In this document: positions 1 to 10,150 of the stretch, piece by piece
How the letters are laid out: every line of letters begins with the position of its first letter
Numbering within the stretch: the stretch's first letter is position 1
NCBI GenBank assembly: GCA_963920575.1
Contig: OY986975.1
Span: 16,833,897 to 16,897,896 of the forward strand
Length of the DNA: 64,000 nucleotides
Source: Narthecium ossifragum
Taxonomy: Eukaryota > Streptophyta > Magnoliopsida > Dioscoreales > Nartheciaceae
Direction: 5' to 3'
Translations under genes and position numbers: made by a program
The notes under the pieces: model-generated
Told to the model about the DNA's origin: nothing
Seen by the model: the letters and a program-made list of their open reading frames with translations, nothing else
Databases searched by the model: none

Positions 1-209
1 TAGGCAGCCAAATAAGCATTTAACTACTTATCAAACCAAGTATTAAATGCACTTAAAACAACAATTCGCCCAAAGGAGGTAAGCACGCAATTCAATCCTC
101 CATTTCAATAGAAATCCCTTGAAAACCTCGTGTATGCTTCCTAACATGATTGGATATCTAACATGAATGAAACCCAATCAAAGGAAACCAGAATATACAG
201 CTCAATGGT

Positions 210-518
210 CCACGGTCGATGCGACGGTCGACCGTGGGGTCAAACGAGGGAAAAACACAAGGGCTATGGTCGATCGGTGCATCGACCGTGGGAAGCCCAA
301 AATGGGACAGAGCCTCACGGACAATGTGACGGTCGATCCGACGGTCGACCGTGAGGCGGAAAGAAAAAGGGAGGGAACCCACGGTCGATCGGTGCGTGGG
401 AGACCAAAAACGCGACAGAGCCTGACGGACGATGCGACGGTCGATCCGACGATCGACCGTCAGGCTCAAACGAAGAGTATCAACGCTTGACGGTCGATCC
501 ACCGATCGACCGTCGAGC
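210..518. repeat. Array of six palindromic hairpin units (GGTCGATCGACC type)
   Basis: Six imperfect inverted-repeat units lie at 210-237, 264-291, 313-356, 378-400, 420-465 and 485-518. They are built from GGTCGA/TCGACC words and alternate with A-rich spacers, which gives a higher-order period of about 107 bp (313 to 420, 378 to 485). Stem arms change together: CCTCACGG pairs with CCGTGAGG in unit 3, and CCTGACGG pairs with CCGTCAGG in unit 5. Open frames crossing the array on both strands are by-products of the repeats, not genes. Confidence 0.85.
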
Positions 519-981
519 CTACTGCACAGTTCATCAGAACAGTGCCGGGAATCCAATTTCTTGGATTTAAAAGATAAAATCAAGTTGGAAGTTGATGAAA
601 CTTTGCAAACATGTGTAAAAGATGATGGGGAAGCTAATGGTATGATTAAAACACGATTTTGATGGTTAAATCTCAAACCTAGGTCTCAATGGCCGAAAGC
701 CGACAAAACGGCGATAATACGGAAACAAGCCGTTAAAATACGGAAATCACAAGATAGGAATACTTAAAACAAGCCACAACACATGTGATATAAGTTACAT
801 AACATTACAACATGTATTCCTACAGCGAAAGCACGTAAAACCTATCCTAGGAGAACACGATCATAAGATCGAGGTAGAAACACCTACTTGGGCAAGTAGG
901 GCAGCTCCTCCACCGATCCCTGAACTCCGATCGTCGAAATCCGCTCCTCGAAAGCCACGCTCCAAAGCCCTAGTACAGCCG

Positions 982-984
<3 letters not shown>

Positions 985-1016
<32 letters not shown>
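985..1016. repeat. (GA)16 microsatellite
   Basis: A perfect GA dinucleotide run lies inside family H copy 1, in what would be its transcribed leader on the minus strand. Confidence 0.95.
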
Positions 1017-1019
<3 letters not shown>

Positions 1020-1469
1020 TGACAGGAGAGGAGAAAGAAAGAGAGAGAAAGGGACAGTCCTTATATAGAGATTAAGATCGATCTCAGCCGTCCGATTCGA
1101 TCTTTTCTGATCGAGCTCCGATCGGACGCGCCCTTAAGGTTCTAATCAAACACATACATCAATCCAAGGCCGTGTGTGAAACGCGGGTGTGAAACTGACC
1201 ACCAGGGAGCATATTTACCAAAATGCCCATGGGGTCAAAATTGCTATACGATCGCCCGATCGTACTCGACGCGGAAACAAACCAACAGGAAAACGGCCCT
1301 CGACCCACGCGGTCGAGCCAGGTCAGAGGGACGGGCCCTCACATGTAGAGCTCCTCCTCTAGCTCCTGGCAACCCTCCCAAACGTCTACAACAAGCTCTC
1401 CAAACGATCTAAACAACGGTGGAGAAGGGAGAAGAAAAAAGAAAACAGAGCCGGTTCACGGGTCCTTAT

Positions 1470-1869
1470 AGGCATGAGTTTGATCGGTCACTACCTGAGT
1501 GATCGATCAGACTGAGTCGGTTCACATCCTTATCCAGACACGTCAAAGTGGTGTCGACCTTGACTCCGACCGATCTCAATCGATCAGTTTGGGCTGACAG
1601 CTGTCCTAAAGACAAGCTTCCGTGCGTCTGAGCTCTGATCTTTCGATTCCAAGCTCGTCTAAGGTTCCAACAAGCACAATAAACATTTATAGGGTTGTGT
1701 GTGCATTACGCAGGGTGTGAAACCAGCTGCCAAGGTGCAATTTACCAAATTCCCCTTGGGATCCAAAAACAACAATGCGATCAGACAGATCGCGCTTGAC
1801 ACGGAAACATGCCAACATGGCATGACACTAACCTACGCGATCAAGCTAGGTTAGAGGAACAGGTCCTCA
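1470..1869 (-). mobile_element. Family H repeat, copy 2 (short)
   Basis: On the minus strand it starts TGAGGACCTGT at 1869 and matches copies 1 and 3 through the block containing GGTGTGAAAC and TTTACCAAA (about 1720-1760). Its inner end (about 1470-1600) has its own palindrome-like words around TGATCGATCA and CCGACCGATC. It is shorter than copies 1 and 3, so it is probably internally deleted. It has no coding capacity. Confidence 0.5.
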
Positions 1870-2274
1870 TACTCCACGCCTTTTCCGTGGAGAGGCTGGA
1901 AAAGTCGGAGGGGAGCTCTCCGAAGAGGAGGTTGGAGTGGAGGGAGAGGACTCGGAGAGAGACAAGGCGGCCGAGGGTTCAGTGGGATAGGTCCGGTGAG
2001 GCCATCGGTTGGTTAACCGGTGCATTATGCCTTAGACACCCCCTTGATGAAAAAGCACATGCCTGGTTTGCCATCAAAATTAGAGTAACAACATCACGGG
2101 ATTAAAATGCATAAGTATGTAAATTCAATGAACTTTTTTTTTATAATTTTTAAATTCAAGATTTTAGATTGGGACAATTTGAAACCACAATATAAATGGC
2201 AGTTTGGCGTTTATGTTGGCCTGCTGCTGATCATGAAAGATACCTGCCAACACTTTAATTCTATGGGCTCACTG

Positions 2275-4479
2275 ATGATTTTGATAGCAAAGGGATCCCC
2301 TGTCCCCCTACCTGTTTATTCTTTGCCAGGAAGTTTTGTCAAGACTCCTCGAGCTGCCATTGTTCGCCCTGGAAGGATTTATTTTTGCCAAGAATAATTT
2401 CAAATTGAGCCACTTGTTATACGCTGATGACTACATTTTTTTCTCCAGTGCTAATACGGAGGAAGCGCTTAAACTGATGAATGTTTTGAAGCGATTCAAA
2501 GCCCTCTCAGGGCTGGAGATGAATGTGGAAAAGTCGAGTATCAAGTTCTCGACGAAGACATCTTTACGAAGACGGCGACGTTTGACAACAAGAACAGCTA
2601 TTTCAGAGAAGCTGGGATCCTGGAGGTATCTGGGAATTCCATTGAAGGTAGAGAAGCTCAAAAGGCCAGACTTTAATTTCTAGCTTGAAGAGGTGCAGAG
2701 AAGGCTCTGTTCTTGGAACTCAAGGAAGCTTGCTTCAGCGGCCCGGGTGGTGCTGGTTCAGAGCGTCTTGCAGTCGCTCCCCATCTTCCATATGATGGCG
2801 TACCGGTTCCGGCAACGATCTTGGGCAAGATTGAATCCTTCGTCCGTCAGTTTCTCTGGAGCGGGCGACAGGGGGTTGTCTCTGTTGTTGCATGGGACAA
2901 GGTATCTCAGCCAAAGGCATGGGGTGGTTTGGGGTTAAAGAAGCTGCGGGTATGGTGGGACGCGATGAGGATGAAGCGGGCAACACTGTTGTTGGAACCA
3001 GAGGCTACTGTATGGACCAAGGTTGCTCAGGGGAAGTACGGATGGGAGGGCAAGCTCCCTGCTTCATCTCCTCCAAACCGTTGCTCATCTCTGTGGCGGG
3101 CTACATGTGGGGCGATCTGGAAGCTCCGGATGGGTTTGCAGTGGTCGCCGGGCTGGGAAAGTGATCTTGGGTGTCTAGAGGACTGGTGGGTAGGTAGTGG
3201 ACCGGCGCAAGCTTGGCCGTTGCTGGCGGATACGACGGCGATGACCGACCGACTACGGGTCAGGAGTTTCCAATATGCTGATGTGTCATGGGATGTGGAA
3301 CGGCTGAGGCCTCTGTTTCACCGGGATCTGGTAGATATGATCGCGGCGGTTGGTCCAACATCACCGGAGATGGTGGATAAGGCTCGTTGGGTTTGGTCGG
3401 CGACAGGGGAGGTCACTACGGCATCATGCTATGAGTTTTTGGAGGCCGCTCACTGGATGGAATCACAGGAGGAGGGGCTTCGCCGGTGGTGGTGGCCGGT
3501 GTGGAAGGTGCCGGCTAGACCTCGGGTTCGGCTCTTCCTTTGGCGGTTGATGCATGAGAAGCTTCCGACGATGGCGACGTTGGTGGCTGCCGGGGTCCTC
3601 GAGGCTGGAGGCTATCCGTGATGCCAAGAGGAGATGGAGACCCTGGAACACCTACTCGTCGCTTGTCCTGCTTCGCTTCAAGTATGGGAAAGGCTGCTAG
3701 GTGGAGCTGGCATTGATCTCCATACATGGAGTCTGGATAGATGTTGGGAGGTGTTGAGATGTAGCACCAAGGATGAGCAGCGTAGACTATTGAAGACAAT
3801 GATTGCTTATGGCTTGTGGGCTATCTGGAAGGCTAGATGTGAGCTGCTCTATCAGGATGTGCCGTTTGATGTTGGGCAGGTGGCGAGGAGAAGCAAATGG
3901 CTGGCAAGGGAGTTCCATCTTCTTGATCACCGGCCAGGTACCTAGCGGGACAGAGGGGATGGCAAGGGGACTGTGATCCAGGTTGATGCTTCTAAGGATA
4001 TGGTCTCTGCATATACAGGGTTGGGGGCAGTATGCTTGGAGGATGAAGATACCATTGCTTGGTCTGTTTCTGATACACTTTCGGGTGCGCCAGATGGGAT
4101 TTTGTACGGGGAGTTAGCTGCTATTCGTCTTGGGCTTATGGAGGGCATGCGTCGGGGCGCGAGGGACTTGATAATTGAATGTGACTCCTCGGCGGCTGTG
4201 GCTTTGGTGGAGGGGAGGATGCCTGCGTCATCCTCTATAATCCCGATGTTGCATGATATATGGTGGAAGATTGGTCAGGTTCGAAGTGTGAGGATGTTTT
4301 CCATTCCCCGTGAGGATAATGAAAGAGCGGACTGGGTTGCCCGTCAGGCACAGATTATTTCTAACTCTTTTTTTGCTAATAATTAGGAGCTACCTTTGGC
4401 TCCTGAGTATGGTGATCCTATTTAAGGGATTGTCTTGTTAATGTCCCCCAGCCTTCGGGCTCATCTTTTCAAAAAAAAA
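2275..4479 (+). pseudogene. Degraded L1-type LINE, 5'-truncated (LINE A)
   Basis: A 5'-truncated ORF2 is broken by frameshifts and stops. Recognisable pieces in order are a damaged GDPLSPYLF segment near 2290, RT motif C as LLYADD near 2420, the RT thumb with GSWRYLGIPL ending near 2660, the zinc-binding linker region (2713-3621, stop at 3619) and 3634-3945, and a C-terminal RNase H domain (3973-4386) with VDAS, GELAA and ECDSS acidic motifs. The 3' end has the stem-loop AGCCTTCGGGCT (4450-4461) and an A9 tail (4471-4479). No target-site duplication was found. It is dead but recognisable. Confidence 0.85.
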
Positions 4480-4784
4480 GGGTATATACATTGTCCAAAT
4501 CCTGATTCCAAAAGCACAAAAGTATCTTCAGCCTTTTAGATGCCTTGACCAATGGCCACCAACCTTTTAAGAAACTCCCCGGAAGTCCGAGGAAGTCAAG
4601 CGAAAGAACTCCTTGCTCGCCTATAGAGCATGGTGGCTCTAGAAGGATCGATGCAAGGTGGTTGCAGGGGAGGCAGGCCAGGAAATCATAGAGCTTGCTT
4701 GCCTAATCAGGTGACAAGCCAGAGAACATATCAAAATACCTAAGCAAGGCGGGCGCAAAACAGGGGGGAGATAGATACAGAGCA

Positions 4785-5284
4785 TCAGTTTCCAAATGGA
4801 TGCATCCTTTGATAGAACCGTCGACACAGCTGGAATTGGAGTCGTTTGCATCGACGATGACGGGCTAGTTCTTTGGACTAAAAGCAGTTCCCACAAGATG
4901 GAAACCATCCTTCTCGGAGAGCTCCATGCTATATGGGTAGCAGTTACCAAAGTTGTTGAGTATGGGATCAAGCATTGGTTAGTTGAAAGTGACTCACTGC
5001 ATGCCATACACATGATAGAGGGGAGGGAACCGTTGGCGAAAGACTGCAAAGATGTAGTGCAAGATATATGGTGGATGAGTCGAAATCTCATAGACTTCCA
5101 CGTCGCCCACATCCCGCGAGAACAGAACATGCATGCTGATCAGTTGGCACGAGAGACACTCAGGCTTTGGCGTGAATTTGGTAGCACGGAGGAGGCTGCG
5201 GGCATGCCTCCAGCCGTGCAATAATTTCGTACTTAACCTTTATCAAGGTTCTTAGCCCTAGGGCTTAATTAATCAAAAAAAAAA
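4785..5284 (+). pseudogene. 5'-truncated LINE, RNase H domain and tail (LINE B)
   Basis: One open frame (4796-5224) encodes a near-complete plant-LINE RNase H domain: MDAS motif, LLGELHAI, VESDSLHA and a C-terminal HADQLA. It is followed by the stem-loop AGCCCTAGGGCT (5254-5265) and an A10 tail ending at 5284. Homology starts at about 4785, so only the last 10% or so of an L1-type ORF2 was inserted. It lies directly downstream of LINE A with about 300 bp of unassigned sequence (4480-4784) between them. Confidence 0.8.
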
Positions 5285-6351
5285 CTTCTATTATATCTTT
5301 TTGAATTTTCTTAAAAGTCAATTCTCCTTCCTCCTCATTTTTTTTGTGTATTTAAAATCAATTTTTGCATGAACCTACGAATTAATAGTAGACGATCATA
5401 GAAAAATATGGTTTAATTGTTTCATCAATGTCCTAAAACGTATTTTTCAGGATGATAGATTGATGTTGTTATATTGAACCAAATAATATGTTTGGACAAT
5501 TCGGAAGGGATCTTTTTAATTTTTAAGTAGCCAATTTTCTACAAATTTGCTAGCTCCAGCCTCCAGGCAATGGAAAAGGTCAAGAATTGGACATTTAATT
5601 CTCTCCTATATACGACGAGGGTTTGAAAAGTTCTACTTTTGTTTATAATTTTATATGTATAACAAATTATAATTAGGACTCTTATTAGGATATTTGGCAA
5701 TTTTACTTTTTTAACTAGAGTAAACTTTTTTAAAATACTTGGTTGAGCTATGTTTTTGGTCTATAAATAGTATTTTTTATCAAATCTAGTTAAGTCTTAA
5801 GTCTTGATGTATCTTCCTTTTTACTGTATATAATTAGCCTTAATTAGCTCTTATTTTCAGGGTAAAAAAAAACTCGGATTCTGCTCATGCAGTGGACCTG
5901 CCGTTTGAGTAGGTTGCTGCTCTTCCCTGTCTTTGGATCATTTTGTCAAAATAAAAAACAAAAAACTTTATTCACACGTTTAACAACTTAGATACATAAA
6001 CACAGACAAAGTCCTCAGAAATCAGAGTCATAAACTTGGATTCATCATTTCATCACCCTGCCTTTATTTTATATATTATGAGACTTGTATTGTTGAATCT
6101 TTTGCTGGTATGCCAATCTATTGGAGTTGTCGATCATGACTGGATCAGGTCATGGCCGGCTAACACTTATTATTTTCAAGAAAAAAAAAATTATAGAAGG
6201 ATTAGTCAAATCTGATGAGGCCCACTAATGACTTGATTATATCAGAGGTTCCCTTGTCAACATTTTTTTCCATAAGCTCAAGTCTTGAAATTTTTTTGAT
6301 GAACGTTCATGTTTTTCAAAGCTTTTTCCTCCCTATAAAAATATATGCACA
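5285..6351. other. AT-rich intergenic sequence, no gene seen
   Basis: The stretch is AT-rich with many stops in all frames. Around 6150-6192 a GGCCGGC motif precedes an A10 run, which could be another eroded LINE 3' end, but no coding remnant supports this. Confidence 0.5.
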
Positions 6352-8152
6352 TTTTTTTTTTTCTTTTGATGAGATGATCCCTTAGGCTAATATTTACAAA
6401 CATGAACCGGCACAATATTAGCTATCAAACAACATAGCCTCCGACTCGCACAGCCAAGAGAACATCCTCCCAGTCCTACGACACGCTTAAGCAATACTAT
6501 CAGCTATCGCGTTACACTCTCTAGAGATATAAAGAAAAAGAACAGAGTCAAATAGGAGAGCGTGCAGCCAAATGTTATTTGCCATATGCTCTAAGTCCGG
6601 AGGCCAACCTCGCGTTCCCTTTAGAATTTGGACAGTGGAAAGCGAGTCTATTTCAACGATCAGCTTCTTGTGGCCATGAAACTTTATCATTCTCAATCCT
6701 TCTAGTATTGCTTTCATTTCACCCTCTAGTACCGAGCTTACCATGATCGGGTGAGCCCAAGCCCAAGCCTCCTTCCTATCTGCTGATAGTGCAAGGACGC
6801 TAATAGCCGCATCTCCTGATGATGGATCGAAGGCCACATCTGTTTGGATCACATGAGCACCTCGCAAGTGAGTTACGTGGCTGAAGCTTGTACTCATTTT
6901 CTTGGTTGGAAGGCTTAGTTGTTCTTTCACTGATCGCCTGATCTTACACACAAGAGCTTCTATTGAATCTCCTTTATCTCCAAAGACGATAGAATTTCGA
7001 TCTTTCCATATTAACCACAGGCCATAACCCAATGATGCTCTTATCCTCTTAGAGCCATTTCCAAGTAACAGCTTGAAAATATCATTCAGATTCCAGGAAG
7101 GAAGATGAAAGCCTTCTAACTGGGCAATCTAATAGAAGACCTTGAAGGCAAAGTGGCACCCGAATACCACGTGATCGACTGTTTCAGGCTCCGTTCTGCG
7201 CCTTGGACACTCCATCTCCGAAGTCAAGCATAGCTTCCATAGTGCATCCCTTACTGGGAACTTCCGATGGGTAACCCGCCATAGGAACTGCCGGACTCTT
7301 GGCCCAACCGGGGATCTCCATATGCTGGTTCAGACATGTTCATCATCAAACTTATGCTGCGGTGTAGCCTCTTGGATCTATAATAGGTAGGCTGAAGCAG
7401 AGCTTACCTTGCCTGTGCTGTTGAGGGGCCATCGCGGCTGATATCTCTCTCCCCACATCGACGTTGTAAGATTAAGTCAAGGAGTAGAGGGTGGAAAGAA
7501 TCTCGCAAGACCTCGATATCCCATGCACCATTCACCATCAAGTCTCCAACTCCAATATTATCTAATCCAACATAAGTATTGAACATTGTAGGCCATCTTG
7601 ACAGGGGGATATCTGTTATCCAAGCATCATAAATCACATTGAGTTTGCTTCTTACTCCAGGGTCCCAGATCAAACCCTTTCTCAAGATATCAGTGGCATG
7701 ACATATCTGACGCCAATGATGCGATGCTGGTCTTGTGTCGCGACATGTGGAAAGAGCCTCTAGCCACTGATATTTTGCTCGCGCAAGCTCTTTCCATACA
7801 TTCAATCTCGGCTCCAGGAATTAGGAAACTCTCTTCGCCTTGAGTGCAATCTACCAAGTGTTGAGCTCCCGAATACCAAGCCCTCCAACCTCTTTAGGTG
7901 TGCATACATCTCTCCATGACATGAAGCTGATTTCGGACTTGCGTCCCTTCCAAAGGAAATCGCGACAGATGTGATCCAACTTGTTGATTACGCTAATGGG
8001 AACATGAGTAGTAGCCATAACAAATGCTTGAATAGCTTGTAGAACAGACTTTAGGAGGATCAATCGTCCGGGGTCTAAGATGTGCCATCCTTGCCATGAT
8101 AGTATGCTGGTGACCATCTTCTCCAATAACGGTGCGCAGTCCATCACCAAAA
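6352..8152 (-). pseudogene. 5'-truncated LINE on the minus strand (LINE C)
   Basis: Reading from 8152 downward, an RT thumb and connection piece (8150-7851, with WQGWHILDPGRLILLKSVLQ) is followed by a linker (7805-7404), a degraded zinc-binding segment with visible RVRQFLWRVTHRKFP and CPRR remnants (about 7330-7190), and an RNase H domain (7032-6487; EGEMKAI, VEIDSL). The tail carries AGCCTAAGGGAT (complement of 6377-6388) and a poly-A tract (T-run on the plus strand from 6352). Frameshifts separate the pieces. The upstream edge abuts a 120-bp tandem duplication. Confidence 0.8.
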
Positions 8153-8391
8153 GTGAGGGTAGGATGGTAATTTCAGTGGCTGAGAGGTATCAAACCGCAA
8201 AAAAACAGTGAATGAGTATCAAAGAGCAAAAAGTGATCTTTGGGGGTATCATTTGGCAAAAAATTTCCTTTTGTGAGGGTAGGATGATAATTTTAGTGAC
8301 TGAGAGGCATTAAATTGCAAAAAAAAACAGTGAATGTGTATCAAAGTAGTAAAAGTGATTTTTGGGTATCATTCGGGCAAAAAATCCGGCT
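8153..8391. repeat. Two-copy 120-bp tandem repeat
   Basis: Copies start with GTGAGGGTAGGATG at 8153 and at 8273, a period of exactly 120 bp. They stay similar throughout, sharing the TATCA, CAAAAA and GTATCATT words. Divergence between the copies is moderate. There is no coding potential. The block sits exactly at the truncated 5' edge of LINE C. Confidence 0.8.
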
Positions 8392-9849
8392 CGAAGGGGA
8401 TTAATGTGGACTAGCTATCCAGAGGAGGCACTAGTAAAGTGAAGGGGATAGTGAATAAGCAGATTGATAGTGGGATTGGTAGACATATGGCCACCACATG
8501 GTTGATGCCCCTTCATCCACGCAGTCACGCAGATAGATGGGGGAGATGCCCTTATGGCAAAGCAGGTAGTTTGATCCAATTAACCATCGGAGGAAAGTTG
8601 GCTCTTCTACTTCTAATGGCTTGAGACCAAGGAGCTTAGAGAAAAGAAACAGACCTAAGCCTTTGGTTACTAGACAAGCTCTCCAGGAAGATAGGGTTTC
8701 AGAAATGTCTCTCTTAGATGCTGGCTGGTATGCTAGAGGTCGAGAAACGATAAAACCGTGGGTATCAAATTCGGTCAATTGATGATGATGATGAGCCTCT
8801 AGCGCCGGATCAAGGTGGGACCTTGATGGATGATGACTCCCTTCGAGATATTCATCAAATTGGTGAACCTGGTCTCCACCAATCTTTATTACAGCCTATT
8901 CCTCCACGGATGGCAGCAGAGGACTTGCCGGAGGTGGAGATTGGTCACATTAAGGTTTTAGAGTTATTTGCATATTAATGGTAGTTTTGTTGCCAAGCTG
9001 TCACTAACGCTATTTATTATAAATAGACTGTGGTTTTATAAATCCAGGCCAAACTACCCTCAGCCATATTGTTGATTCAAAAAAAAAAGAAAAGAGAAGG
9101 ACTTTCATGTAATATGAGGTTTTGAAAGGTTTTTTCTGCAAAAATACATTCTCATTGGTTTTTTACAGGAAAATTCTTACAAAACCTCTTTTTACACGAA
9201 ATCATTGTTTTTCTATTTTTAAACCACCAAGCACTACTACTACTCTACCCCTCCTCCCCCCAAAAGTACCGCCTCTTCTTCTCCCCCACTTCTCCTTCTC
9301 CCCAAGGACTGTCACCATCACATCCTGTCTATCTCTTCTCTTTCTCCCCCCGACTTCATGTGCTTCATGATCTGCACCTTCTCCTCACTCTAGTGGATCG
9401 ACGCGGCGGTAGAGGCCACGACGAGCGCGACGAAGGCGAGCGGCATTTGATATTATCTAAGGTAATCTATACATAAATTACCTTAGATAATTTATCATTG
9501 CAAAGACCTCCAGACTTGATATCTTCACCTAAACTTGTAACATTTTACATAAATCCCTGTCCAGACTTGGTACCTTGACCTCGTTGCACATGGAGGAAGG
9601 TGATTGAGAATCAAGCAAGAGAAATATCCGCAATGTCGTGGGTAAACATCCGAAACAGAACACAAGGCGACCATGTAAATCAAGGTATTAGTTATTTAGC
9701 AACTTTTTACGTTGATTTTTTTTTTCTATTCTCTTGATGCACAAGTTAATCAAAATTGTGTGAAACGAAATTATGAAGCGGCCATGATTGAAATTATGTG
9801 AATCAAAATTATGCATTCAATTTACGAGTCCCGTGAAGTGACTATGATT
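8392..9849. other. Unassigned sequence with possible eroded ORF1-like remnant
   Basis: Around 8590-8960 two overlapping plus-strand frames read as acidic, basic-patch protein sequence (about 8590-8780, then 8786-8970), with A-rich sequence at 9072-9096 resembling a retroelement tail. This could be an old LINE ORF1, but no domain is recognisable. 9097-9849 contains C-rich runs and one perfect hairpin (listed separately). No gene was seen. Confidence 0.3.
9453..9490. repeat. Perfect 14-bp inverted repeat (hairpin)
   Basis: TTATCTAAGGTAAT (9453-9466) and its exact reverse complement (9477-9490) flank a 10-nt loop. It may be a remnant of a foldback element. No element boundary was found. Confidence 0.75.
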
Positions 9850-10113
9850 GTAATCAAAGTCCTTCTTTGATATGGAAGAAAAATCAAGTATTTTTAGGTT
9901 GTTATGTGATTAAGCATACTACACAATCCGAAATAAGTGATCGCAATTCCCACTTTTTCCATCACTCACTCCATAAGTCTAATCATTGTTCTAAGGTTCT
10001 GGAAGTTAGATCTGATGATGGAATTCTTTGCTCTAGCCAGGAGTCAATATCGGCAGCTTTTCTTCACTACTAGCAGAACCTTTGGAAGGCGCCTCCAACT
10101 AATAATTCTATTC
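9850..10113 (+). pseudogene. Older LINE, 5' segment interrupted by LINE D (LINE G part 1)
   Basis: The frame 9867-10073 and its continuation matches the endonuclease-RT connector of L1 ORF2: DRNSHFFHHSLHK, then SDDGILCSSQESISAAFLHYY-type sequence. Its last bases form the left copy of the 17-bp target duplication (10097-10113). Conceptually removing LINE D joins it in frame to 16090 onward. This is the pre-existing host of the younger insertion. Confidence 0.8.
10097..10113. repeat. Target-site duplication of LINE D, left copy
   Basis: AACTAATAATTCTATTC here is identical to 16073-16089. The first A residues are ambiguous with the poly-A tail of the right copy, so the duplication is 15-17 bp. 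Confidence 0.95.
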
Positions 10114-10150
10114 GTTGCTAATAACAATAGTCTTGGTGGGGAAAAAAACC

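Larger units (their letters stand above)
1..1341 (-). mobile_element. Family H retroelement-like repeat, copy 1 (runs off left edge)
   Basis: Read on the minus strand this copy begins TGAGGGCCCGT at 1341. Next comes a conserved block (about 1240-1140) shared with copies 2 and 3, then a TATA-like CTATATAAGG near 1060, a GA/CT microsatellite, a leader-like stretch and finally an array of hairpins (210-518). The TG start, promoter-like layout and lack of long ORFs suggest a non-autonomous LTR-type or LARD-like element, which is inference. No primer-binding site or second LTR was found. The copy continues past position 1. Confidence 0.55.

Noticed and set aside
158..676. A 172-codon minus-strand frame and overlapping plus frames
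   Set aside because: They are produced by the hairpin repeats (recurring VDRRIDR-like peptides) and match no family.
4480..4784. Possible LTR-retrotransposon fragment between LINE A and LINE B
   Set aside because: No polymerase motif could be read in any frame.
10115..10150. An earlier start for LINE D ORF1
   Set aside because: The open frame extends upstream but has no ATG there. The ATG at 10151 has a good context.
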